From: Eriocheir sinensis
Taxonomy: Eukaryota; Arthropoda; Malacostraca; Decapoda; Varunidae
Length of the DNA: 64,000 nucleotides
NCBI RefSeq assembly: GCF_024679095.1
Contig: NW_026111628.1
Coordinates: forward strand, 381,540 to 445,539
Reading direction: 5' to 3'
The notes below the pieces were generated by a model that was not told the origin of the DNA, searched no databases, and saw only the letters and a program-made list of their open reading frames with translations. The translations under genes were made by a program, and so were the position numbers. How positions within the stretch are numbered: the first letter of the stretch is position 1; each line of letters begins with the position of its first letter. Of the stretch, positions 44,022 to 54,296 are shown in pieces.

Positions 44022-45903
44022 TGTATGTGTCTTTCAGTGAGTGTATGGAAGTGGTGTGTGTCTGTCATTATGGGTGTATACCTGTATTTCTGTGGATCTA
44101 TGGGAGTATTCTATGTCTATCCAAATGGGTGTATATGTCTTTCTGTGGGTGTAGGGGAGTGGTGTATGTCTTTCTGTGGGTGTAGGGGAGTGGTGTATGT
44201 CTTTCTGTGGGTGTAGGGGAGTGGTGTATGTCTTTCTGTGGGTGTAGGGGAGTGGTGTATGTCTTTCTGTGGCTGTAGGGGAGTGGTGTATATGTCTTTC
44301 TGTGGGTGTAGGGGAGTGGTGTATGTCTTTCTGTGGGTGTAGGGGAGTGGTGTATGTCTTTCTGTGGGTGTAGGGGAGTGGTGTATGTCTTTCTGTGGCT
44401 GTAGGGGAGTGGTGTATGTCCTTCTGTGAGTGTAGGGGAGTGGTGTATGTCCTTCTGTGAGTGTAGGGGAGTGGTGTATGTCTTTCTGTGGGTGTAGGGA
44501 AGTGGTGTATGTCCTTCTGTGAGTGTAGGGGAGTGGTGTATGTCTTTCTGTGGGTGTAGGGGAGTGGTGTATGTCTTTCTGTGGGTGTAGAGGAGTGGTG
44601 TATGTCTTTCTGTGGGTGTAGTGAAGTGTTGTATGTCTTTCTGTGGGTGTAGGGGAGTGGTGTATGTCTTCCTGTGGGTGTAGGGAAGTGTTGTATGTCT
44701 TTCTGTGGGTGTAGGGGAGTGGTGTATATGTCTTTCTGTGGGTGTAGGGGAGTGGTGTATGTCTTTCTGTGGGTGTAGGGAAGTGTTGTATGTCTTTCTG
44801 TGGGTGTAGGGGAGTGGTGTATATGTCTTTCTGCGGGTGTAGGGGAGTGATGTATGTCTTTCTGTGGATGTAGGGAAGTGTTGTACGTCTTTCTGTGGGT
44901 GTAGGGGAGTGGTGTATATGTCCTTCTGTGGGTGTAGGGGAGTGGTGTATGTCTATGTGGGTGTATATGTTTTTTTTCTGCGGGTGTAGAGGAGTGGTGT
45001 ATTTCTTTTTGTGGATGTAGGGGAGTGTTGTATGTCTTTCTGTGGGTGTAGGGGAGTGGTGTATGTCTATGTGGGTGTATATGTTTTTTTCTGAGGGTGT
45101 AGAGGAGTGGTGTATGTCTTTCTTTGGGTGTAGGGGAGTGTTGTATGTCTTTCTGTGGGTGTAGGGGAGTGGTGTATGTCTATGTGGGTGTATATGTTTT
45201 TTCTGTGGGTGTAAGGGAGTGGTGTATGTCTATGTGGGTGTATATGTTTTTTCTGTGGGTGTAAGGGAGTGGTGTATGTCTATGTGGGTGTATATGTTTT
45301 TTCTGTGGGTGTAGGTGAGTGGTGTATGTCTATGTTGGTATATATGTTTTTTTCTGCGGGTGTAGGTGAGTGGTGTATGTCTATGTGGGTGTATATGTTT
45401 TTTTTTTTCTGTGGGTGTTGGAGAGTGGTGTATGTCTTTCATTGAGGGTGTACGTATATGATTTTCTGTGGGTGTAGGGGAGTTGTGTTTGTCTATGTGG
45501 GTGTATATGTCTTTCTGTGGGTGTAGGGGAGTGGTGTATTTCTCTATGTGGTGTGTATGTATGGGAGTGATGTATGTCTCTTTGTGGGTGTATATGTCTC
45601 TTTTGGGTGTATGGAAGTGGTGTAAGCCTATGTGTTTACTTATATGTCAGTGACTGTATGTCTATCCATGTGGGTGTAAATGCCTATATCTATAGGTGTA
45701 ATGAAATGGTGTATGTCTGTCAGTGTGGGAGTATACCTATATATCTGTGGATCTATGGGAGTATTGTATGTCTGTCCAAGTTTGTGTGTATGTCTTTCTG
45801 TGGGTGTATGGGTGGTGTATGTCTGTATGTGGGTGTATATGTCTATGGGAGTGGTGTATGTCTGTCCTTGAGGGTGTATATGTCTCTGTGGGTGTATGTA
45901 TGG
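44022..45903 (+). repeat. 31-bp G/T-rich minisatellite and flanking variants
   Basis: Main unit of 31 bp: GTGTATGTCTTTCTGTGGGT plus GTAGGGGAGTG, about 45 copies from 44130 to 45540, with TATGTGGGTGTATATGTTTT variants after 44950. The first 110 bases (TCTTTCAGTGAGTGTATGGA, then TTTCTGTGGATCTATGGGAG) are repeated at 63546-63650. No gene. Confidence 0.95.
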
Positions 45904-46165
45904 GAGACAGACACGCCAGTCCTCCTCGAGTGAGCAGCTTGGCCCGCCCTTCCGGTCCGCCGGTTTTAAGCTGACTGCCTGGCTGGCGGCTGCTCACCCG
46001 GGTCCTGCTACGGGCTGCCCAGCGCACCCGTGCCTCCGCCGCGCGCACCTGCCGGCGGGGACGCCCCCCTACACCCGCTACCGAAGCTTGCATTGCCTCC
46101 ACTCTCCTTTGCCGTACGGCCAAAGGCCCGGTTCCTCATACATGGGGATTAATCTTAGCAGCAGC
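45904..46165. other. GC-rich insert in the satellite
   Basis: About 260 bases of GC-rich, CpG-containing sequence (GCTTGGCCCGCCCTTCCGGT, CCTCCGCCGCGCGCACCTGC) stands between satellite on the left (to GTATGGGAGACAG) and a short satellite remnant on the right (CTGTATGGGAGTAGTGTATG). No open frame with recognisable motifs and no clear target duplication. It is probably an unclassified insertion. Confidence 0.5.
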
Positions 46166-46918
46166 AGCAGCTGTATGGGAGTAGTGTATGTCTTTATATG
46201 TTGGTGTTGGTGTCCATTAGTTACGTTCCTGCAATCTCTGTATTTTCTCTCTTGGTGATGAGCACTTTTTGCTGGTTATTGGTTTCCCCTCTTGCTCTCT
46301 CTCTCCCTCTCTCTCTCACACACCAGCTGACATTTAGCTATCGCCCTGTCATCATGTTTGTATCGTCTCTGTATATCTGTTTGTATTCACGAGTTTTTCA
46401 CATTGAAGAGGACAGCATCAAGACGCCGCTCGCTCCACCTCGCTTTTGGCGCCTCGCTCTTTTTCCCTTTGCTCGGAGCAGCGCAAAGTGACCCATTTTT
46501 GTTGTCGTTTTTATTTTTTCCCCTGAACTGCCTCCCTTGCTGTAAAAATGTATAAATAAATAAATCCGTAGTGCTCCACAATAATGTATCCTAGTTACCC
46601 TTTCGACAACTGGTTTTCTGTGTGTCCGCGAGACTTTAGGGGAGGCTTGCTCAGTGCCCGGCAGTTCAAACTCTTCCGTACATATTAACGGGAAACTTCC
46701 GCCTCATTCTAGACAGGCAAGTTGCTGGCCTTATTCTGCCGTGCACTTACGTTTCTCGACCTCGTTAACCCGGTTGCAGCGGGGATCATGTTTCTTAATG
46801 GTCCCTCCAAGCGAGAAAAATGAGAAAAAATCATCACTCGCACAAACCATTTCATAATACATATCAAAGCATTTGTGATCAGTTTATGTATCATATATTT
46901 TGGGGGGTTTATATCATG
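46166..46918. other. Unassigned sequence
   Basis: After a short satellite remnant there is nothing I can name. Short frames lack motifs. A short TC/CA-rich stretch lies at 46297-46325. Confidence 0.4.
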
Positions 46919-47013
46919 GCACAAATTTGGCCCGTCGCTGATACACGGTAAAGCCACAAATTTGGCCCGTCACTGCTACACGGTAAAGCCACAAATTTGG
47001 CCCGTCACTGCTA
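46919..47013. repeat. 36-bp tandem repeat, about 2.6 copies
   Basis: Units contain CACAAATTTGGCCCGTC(A/G)CTG then (C/A)TACACGGTAAAGC. The three copies are nearly identical, and the last ends at CTACCGGGTTAAT. Confidence 0.9.
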
Positions 47014-47228
47014 CCGGGTTAATATGTATCCTTTCCTGGGTAGGTATCCTCAGACGCCTCCAACACTCTCGTCAACTATTTCCAAAGGCCAAAAAGGATA
47101 TTAACCGGGTTTTCATGGTGTTTTCACGTTCACGGTACAGAAGTAGAGTCACACTGCCACCAGGGTCATAAAGGTACCTCTGGAAGGCACCAAACTCTAC
47201 GAAAATCCTGTCAAAAGTCCTTGATATG

Positions 47229-48877
47229 CAAAGGTGGGCGCGGTACTGAAAAATTAGTAGTGCGGTTGCTGTAGTGCGGTATTTTTTTCCGGAGTAGTGC
47301 GGTAAGGCTGGATTCACACGAGCCACTTTTTAGTGGTCAGTGGCCGCCACAAAATAATGGTCAAAATAGAACACACATATCTCTATGGGTGCAAGCACAC
47401 GGGACACTTTTCTGCGGTCACGACTAAACAGTGGCGAGTAGCGGCGGGCGGTGCCGTTTTCCGACCACGCTACTGTGGCCAGCGATAGATACCGTTGTTT
47501 CAAATGGCAGCGTGCACACGAGCCACTATCGGCGGCCAACACCCTGCCACCCGCCGCTTTCCCTCTGTCTTGACACTTGAACACCTGAAATTTAACTGTC
47601 GTAATGATGTATAAGTATGACCTTCACGCATAACTTGTGTTCAGGATATAATGGATAAGCTCTTATATGCTTTCAGAACTAATGTTTCATTTCGTTTCAC
47701 AGTTCTGCATATTCATTGATTCTGGTATGGATTTATTACTGAATGTGGTAGTTTTATTTACCCGGAAGTAGAAAGGGGAAAATGTTATGTAACCGCAAAG
47801 ACTGCTGAATTATGTCAATAAATTACATCTAATGTGACTTAATATTATTCATGTTCAGTCTTATATTAAAATTACGGCAAGTCTCTCTTCTACTGGCACA
47901 CACTTCCTCCTGTCCTGCCGTGTTATACGTGGATCATTTATTGTCATAAGATGATTAAACCTTTCCTGTGACCTCCTGAAGTAGTAAAAAAATTATCGTG
48001 TTCTTTTAGCTCTGTAAAGAATGTGTGGAATGCTACACGCAGTAGTCTGTTGCTAAGTATATATGGGTGAACCCACAGCAGTACTTTCTTCAGCGCTTTT
48101 TGACAAGAGAGCACAGACACCCGCTGCCTCGACGAGATCCATAACGCCACGTGCTGACCTCATTAGTGGCTGCCACCGAGTGGCTCGTGTCCATGGTGCA
48201 CATACCCAACACTTTTCGTGGCGACCATTTTTTGTGGTCGCCACTTTTTGTGGCGGCCACTGACCACTAAAAGTGGCTCGTGTGAGCCCAGCCTAACACT
48301 GCGGCTGCGGTAGTGCGGTCCCATTTTTTTCTTTCCCAGTGCAGTACGCGGTGTGCGGTACTGCGGTAGCGGTAGTCAAAATACAAAAAATACGTCAGTG
48401 TCTATCCTAGCTATCCAGACAAAGGAAACATGCTTAAAATTGTACAATGAAATATCGTCCGGCACAAAGGGTCCGGGTCCGGGGTTGAAATGGCCGGCAT
48501 CGCGCGGGTTAGAGAAGACTCGCAGTGTAGTAGTTTAGTCTGTCTTTAATTCATAGTATTTAATTTTGAACAATAACTGAAAAGCCAGAATGATTGAATC
48601 ACTGATTCTAATGACTGATACCGATTGACTGATTGAGTCCGATTCACTGTAAAAAAAAAAAAAAAAAAAAAAAAATTCTGTGAGCAGCATGCCGCGCTGC
48701 AAATGTCGTCTTCAATAGCTTTCAAAGTACCGCAAAAACGTACAGCAGGATTTTTTAGTGCGGTCCGCGGTAGTGCGGTATTTTCAGAAATTTTGTGGTA
48801 GTGCGGTAGTGCGGTTCTTTTTTTGTGACGCGGTACTACCGCACTACCGCACTAAGTACCGCATTTGCCCTCCTCTG
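47229..48877. mobile_element. hAT-like element made of GCGGTAGTGCGG motifs
   Basis: The left end reads CAAAGGTGGGC then GCGGTACTG. The right end, reverse-complemented, reads CAGAGGAGGGCAAATGCGGT. These are CA-AGG-GGGC inverted ends in the hAT style. Both subterminal regions are packed with GTGCGGTAGTGCGGTA repeats in both directions. The flanking 8-mers TTGATATG and CTGAAGTG agree at only five positions, so the target duplication is weak. It is interrupted by the 988-bp element at 47306-48293 and holds an A-run at 48651-48675. Confidence 0.6.
47306..48293. mobile_element. 988-bp PIF/Harbinger-like non-autonomous element
   Basis: Flanked by TAA on both sides (47303-47305 and 48294-48296), the TWA target duplication of PIF/Harbinger. 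Long terminal inverted repeats of about 50 bp: the left starts GGCTGGATTCACACGAGCCA and the right (reverse-complemented) GGCTGGGCTCACACGAGCCA, both continuing with CTTTT(T)AGTGGTCAGTGG and CCGCCACAAAA. An internal copy of the ACACGAGCCACT motif lies near 47515. No transposase frame. It is nested in the hAT-like element, so it is younger than it. Confidence 0.88.
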
Positions 48878-49913
48878 CTGAAGTGTCCGCCTTTGTTCAG
48901 GTACTCGCCACTGGTTCTCCCCGGCTGCTGTTGCTTGAAGTTCTCCAGGACATGTTATTTCCATAAGCCTCACGTTTAGTTGAACAATGCTGACGCTGAT
49001 GTCATTACAAGAGAATAAAAAAAAGGATAAAGAGGTGTTAAGTAAATTCACGTGTCTGGGGGTGTTGCGAGAAATAGCTCAACGCATAAATGTTTCGCTC
49101 TGTGTCCACTACGCATGTCCTCTGGGGGAATGCACAGCAGGAGAGCATGTTAATTTGGCTTATTGTGTTGTAGTTTGTCCACTTATGACCTTTGTGGTGG
49201 TTGGTATTGCCCAAACCTGAAAGAACTGAGTGAACATCAACGTGGGGTAGTTCTTTCTAAAATCCGCCCTGTTCGTTTGTTATAAACCCTCCTCCGTATT
49301 AAAAGTGTTGCTCTGATGCTTGTGGCGCGTATCGGAGCCCAGACAGGACAAGTAAAAGGTGGCGGTGAGGGAAATATGGAAACAGTAAGCAAGCTGATCC
49401 TCTCTCGGCGAGCTATTTTGCGGCTGCCAGAAAATTCTTACGACAGCGGCATGGAGGGTTACTCCTGCCAGGCCCGCGGGTTGCCTTTGATTTGATGTAA
49501 CATTGAATTTACTGCACGTTTGATCCGCCATGACGATTTGCTGGCAGGAAAAGCGTACATTACCTCTAAACGTGAAGTGCATCAACGGTGAACTTCCCAA
49601 AGACACGATTCAACACGGGGAGATGAGATGGACCGGAGGAACGCACGTGGCAACTCGTGCCCACCTCGCAGGCTCGCATATAAAAAATCTACAGGCAGTC
49701 TTGCAAGTATGGATACAATTGTATCCAATGGATACATTTTGACGGTGCTCGTACATTCATACGCCGCTGAGCAACATGGATACAAAATCGAATTATTAGA
49801 CAAAACTGGATACTTTTTACCATTTTGGCGGCAAATTGGATACTTTTTTGGCCGTCCACGTGTTTTTTTTCTTTTATTTACAAGGAAATTAAAATACTAT
49901 CAGCCTAATGACA

Positions 49914-49918
<5 letters not shown>
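48878..49918. other. Unassigned sequence
   Basis: No gene or known transposon was recognised. 49705-49850 repeats the hexamer GGATAC or its complement GTATCC about seven times at irregular spacing, including the palindrome ATTGTATCCAATGGATACA. Confidence 0.45.
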
Positions 49919-50334
<416 letters not shown>

Positions 50335-50544
50335 ACACGGCATCTTTCTCCTTTTTCTCCCTCATACTTTTTTTGTTAGATTCCAGTCCCTTTTCTTCAT
50401 GCCATCCTTACACTCCGCTTTCATTTACTGTCATTTTCCTTTGTTTCTGCACATTCCTGTTTCTTTCTTTTTCTCATTACATCGTCCTCTCGTCCTTCAT
50501 TTCCTTTTCCACGGCTTTCTTAATGTATTTTTCTCATTTTTCTT

Positions 50545-52735
50545 TTTACAACAAAGGAGACAGCTCAAGGGCACAGTAAAAAGTAAACAATAATATAAAA
50601 AAAAGCCCACACCTCGCTGCTCACAAAAGGAATCCAAAGAGATGGCCGAAAGAGAGGTCAATTTCGGGAGGAGACGATTCCAGATACCTTTCTCTTGAAA
50701 GAGTTCAAGTCGTAAGCAGGAGGAAATACAAAAGAAGGAAGATTGTTCTAGAGTTTACCAGCGTGAGGGATGAAAGAGTGAAGATGCTGGTTAACTCCTG
50801 CATAAGGGGTTTGGACAGTGTAGGGATGAGCATGAGTAGAAAGTCATGTGCAGCGGGGCCGCGGGAAGAGGGGAGGCATGCAATTAGCAAGTTCAGAAGA
50901 GCAGTCAGCATAAAAGTATCGATAGAAGATAGAAAGAGAGGCAACATGGCGGCGGAAATTAAGAGGTAGATGACTATCAGTAAGAGGAGGAGAGCTGATG
51001 AGACGAAGAGCCTTAGACTCCACTCTGTCCAAGAGAGCTGTGTGAGTGGAGCCCTCCCACACGTGAGATGCATACTCAATATGAGGGCGGACAATACCCC
51101 TGTACTATATGGATAGCAACTGTGCGGGGGAGAAGAACTGGCGGAGACAATACAGAACGCCCAACCTCGAGGAAGCTGCTTTAGTGAGAGACGAGATGTG
51201 AAGTTTTCAGTTAAGATTTTGAGTTAAGGATAGACCGAGGATGTTTAGTGTTGAAGGAGGTGACAGCTGAGTGTTGTCGAAGAACAGGGATAGGTGTTTG
51301 GAAGATTGTGTCGAGTTGATGAGTGGAGAAATTGGGTTTTTGAGGCATTTAAAGACACAAGGCTCCCTTTGCACCACTCGGAAATGATAGTAAGATCTGA
51401 AGTTAAGCGTTCTGCAGCCTCCAGCCTGGTGTCATGTAATTCCTGTTGAGAGGGTCTTCTGTTGAGAGAAGTTGAATAATGCAGAGTGGAGTCATCAGCG
51501 TATGAGTGGATAGGACAGTTTGTTATGGAAAGAAGATCATTGATGAATAACATGAAGAGAGTGGGTGATAGGATAGAGCCCTGTGGAACATCACTGTTAA
51601 TAGGTGTATGAGAAGAACAGTGACCGTCTACCACAGCAGAGATAGAACGGCCGGAAAGGAAACTGGAGATGAAGGATCAGAGAGAACGATAGAATCCGAA
51701 AGAGGGCAGTTTAGAAAGCAAAGACTTGTGCCAGACTCTATCGAAAGCTTCCGATATGTCTAGTGCAACTGAGAAAGTTTCACCGAAACGGCTAGGAGAG
51801 GATGACCAAGAATCAGTTAAGAGAGCAAGAAGATCGCCAGTAGAACGCCCCTTGCGGAACCCATACTGGCGATCAGATAGAAGGTTAGAAGTGGAAAGGT
51901 GCGTTTGAATCTTCCGGTTAAGGATTGATTCAGAAGCTTTAGATAGACAGGAAAGTAAAGCTGTAGGGTTGTAGTTTGAGGGATTAGAACGGTCACCCTT
52001 CTTAGGCACAGGCTGTACTAAGGCGTACTTCCAGCAGGAAGGAAAGGTAGATGTTGATAGGCAGAGGCGAAAGAGTTTGACCAGGCAGGGTGTCAGCACG
52101 GAGGCACAGTTTTTAAGGACAATTGGAGGCCCTCCATCAGGTCCATAAGCCGTCTGCGATTTGAGGCCAGAGAGGACATAGAAAACATCATTATGACGAA
52201 TCTTAATAACAGGCATACAGTAGTCGGAGGGGGGATGAGTAGGAGGAAAATTCCCAGAATCGTCCAGAGTGGAGTTGTTACAGCAAGTTTGAGCAAAGAG
52301 CTCAGCCTTAGAGATAGAAGAGACGGCAGTGCTGTCGTGTGGGTTAATAAGAGGCGGAAAGAGGAAGAAGTGAAATTGAAGGAGATATTTTTGGCTAAGT
52401 GCCAGAAGTCTCTGGAAGAATTAGGGAAAGCAAGGTGTTGACATTTGCTTTAGATAAAGGAATTTTAATAAGTCGAAGAATAGATTTGGCACAATTCCGG
52501 GCGGAAATGTAATGGTCATGGTTAGTGGGAACTCGAAAGTCTGGCCCAACGGAGAGAACAGTTTGACAGATTATGCAGATGGGTTAGAGGTAAGGAAGTG
52601 GTCTAGTATATTGGGCCGGTCTCCAAGACGGTCTGGAATACGTGTAGGGTGTTGAACCAACTGCTCTAGGTCATGTAGGAGAGCAAAGTTGTAGGCTTAT
52701 TTACCAGGCTGTCAATCTAAATCCTTTTCTGTTTG
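50545..52735 (-). mobile_element. LINE C copy b, 5'-truncated
   Basis: Minus strand. 52216-51677 gives the reverse transcriptase start ([70 protein letters not shown]). 51634-51245 continues with SDVPQGSILSPTLFMLFIND and HSYADDSTLHYS, so the catalytic DD is intact. 51094-50705 holds the C-terminal part. The 3' UTR ends near 50545 (AACAAAGGAGACAGCTCAAG). A stop separates the first two pieces near 51675. It ends on the right at the chimeric junction near 52700. Confidence 0.92.
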
Positions 52736-53070
52736 TTGCTTTCCAATCTTTCATTATATCGTAGCTTCCTTTCTGTTTACCCTCACCTCTTTATCAATTC
52801 TTCCTTCTCTCTTATCTCCATTATTTTCTTTCAAGTTTCTTTCCCTATTCTTGTATCTCCTCTTTTTCTCCGTCTTCTCCATGCTGCTTGCTTGTTTCCT
52901 TTCCTGACAGCTATGCCTGGAGGGAGGGGGGAATGGGGAGGAGCCTTCGCCTTTGCTGTCCATCATCTTCCACCTTTGATTAGATAGTTAGTGTAGCTTG
53001 TCACAAACAGCCTCGTAAGGACCTGCAGGTCTGCTGTTGTTTGTTCTTACTTTGTGTTTCTTTGTATTCC
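52701..53070 (+). mobile_element. LINE A 3' UTR copy 3 and chimeric T-rich leader
   Basis: 52876-53070 matches the LINE A 3' UTR (TTTGATTAGATAGTTAGTGT, GGTCTGCTGTTGTTTGTTCT) to its TTTGTGTTTC tail. The preceding T-rich 170 bases start at the LINE C junction GTCAATCTAA that is also seen near 24737. No LINE A coding sequence is left. Confidence 0.8.
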
Positions 53071-53072
53071 TA

Positions 53073-53123
53073 CGACTACTACTACTACTACTACTACTAC
53101 AACTACTACTACTGCTAATGCTG

Positions 53124-53199
<76 letters not shown>

Positions 53200-53215
53200 T
53201 AAAAATAAAAATAAA

Positions 53216-53252
<37 letters not shown>

Positions 53253-53425
53253 TTAATAGTGTATTTATCAATATTATAATTAATATTATAATTATCACCA
53301 CCATCACTTCCTGCACCTCCACCTCTCATCTCCACCCTCAACTCCACTCTCCTTCTCCTCCTCCTCCTCCTCCTTTTCCTCCTCCTCCTCCTTCTCCTCC
53401 TCCTCCTCCTCCTCTTCTTCTTCCC
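53073..53425. repeat. (CTA)n, (TAA)n and (CCT)n microsatellite cluster
   Basis: (ACT)n begins directly at the LINE A tail (53073-53162), then TAA repeats with an AAATAA variant (53163-53255), a short AT/CCA spacer, and CCT/CTT repeats (53355-53425). Confidence 0.95.
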
Positions 53426-53539
53426 ATTAATGCTCGTTCTTCTTCTTTTTTTCATTTTTTTTTAATGTTGCTATTTTTATATTTATTCTAATTTCTTTTT
53501 CTTTCTCATTCTCTTATCTCGTTCTTATTCCAGTGTTCT

Positions 53540-54028
<489 letters not shown>

Positions 54029-54201
54029 GCATAATATTTTACTGATGAGATCAAAATAAAAAGAAATATTTAGGAAAGGAAGAAGAGGAGGCAGAAAAAT
54101 GGATAAACGGGAATTAGTGAGGACACGAAATCTATCAACAATGTATCTATCATTTACTTAAGCGTTTATGTATCTAGGTTGATCTCGAACGTTTACTTGT
54201 C

Positions 54202-54205
<4 letters not shown>

Positions 54206-54292
<87 letters not shown>
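54206..54292. repeat. (TA)n microsatellite at LINE C 3' end
   Basis: About 43 TA units. They touch the 3' terminal motif of LINE C copy c (TTCAACAAAGGAGGAG on the plus strand), mirroring the arrangement at 17097. Confidence 0.97.

Positions 54293-54296
<4 letters not shown>

Noticed and set aside
45896..46258. Frames of 120-128 codons in the GC-rich insert
   Set aside because: GC-rich DNA has few stops. Both strands are open and no motif is recognisable.
53037..53491. Arg/Lys-rich and Thr/Asn-rich frames as nuclear proteins
   Set aside because: Entirely encoded by CCT, CTA and TAA microsatellites.
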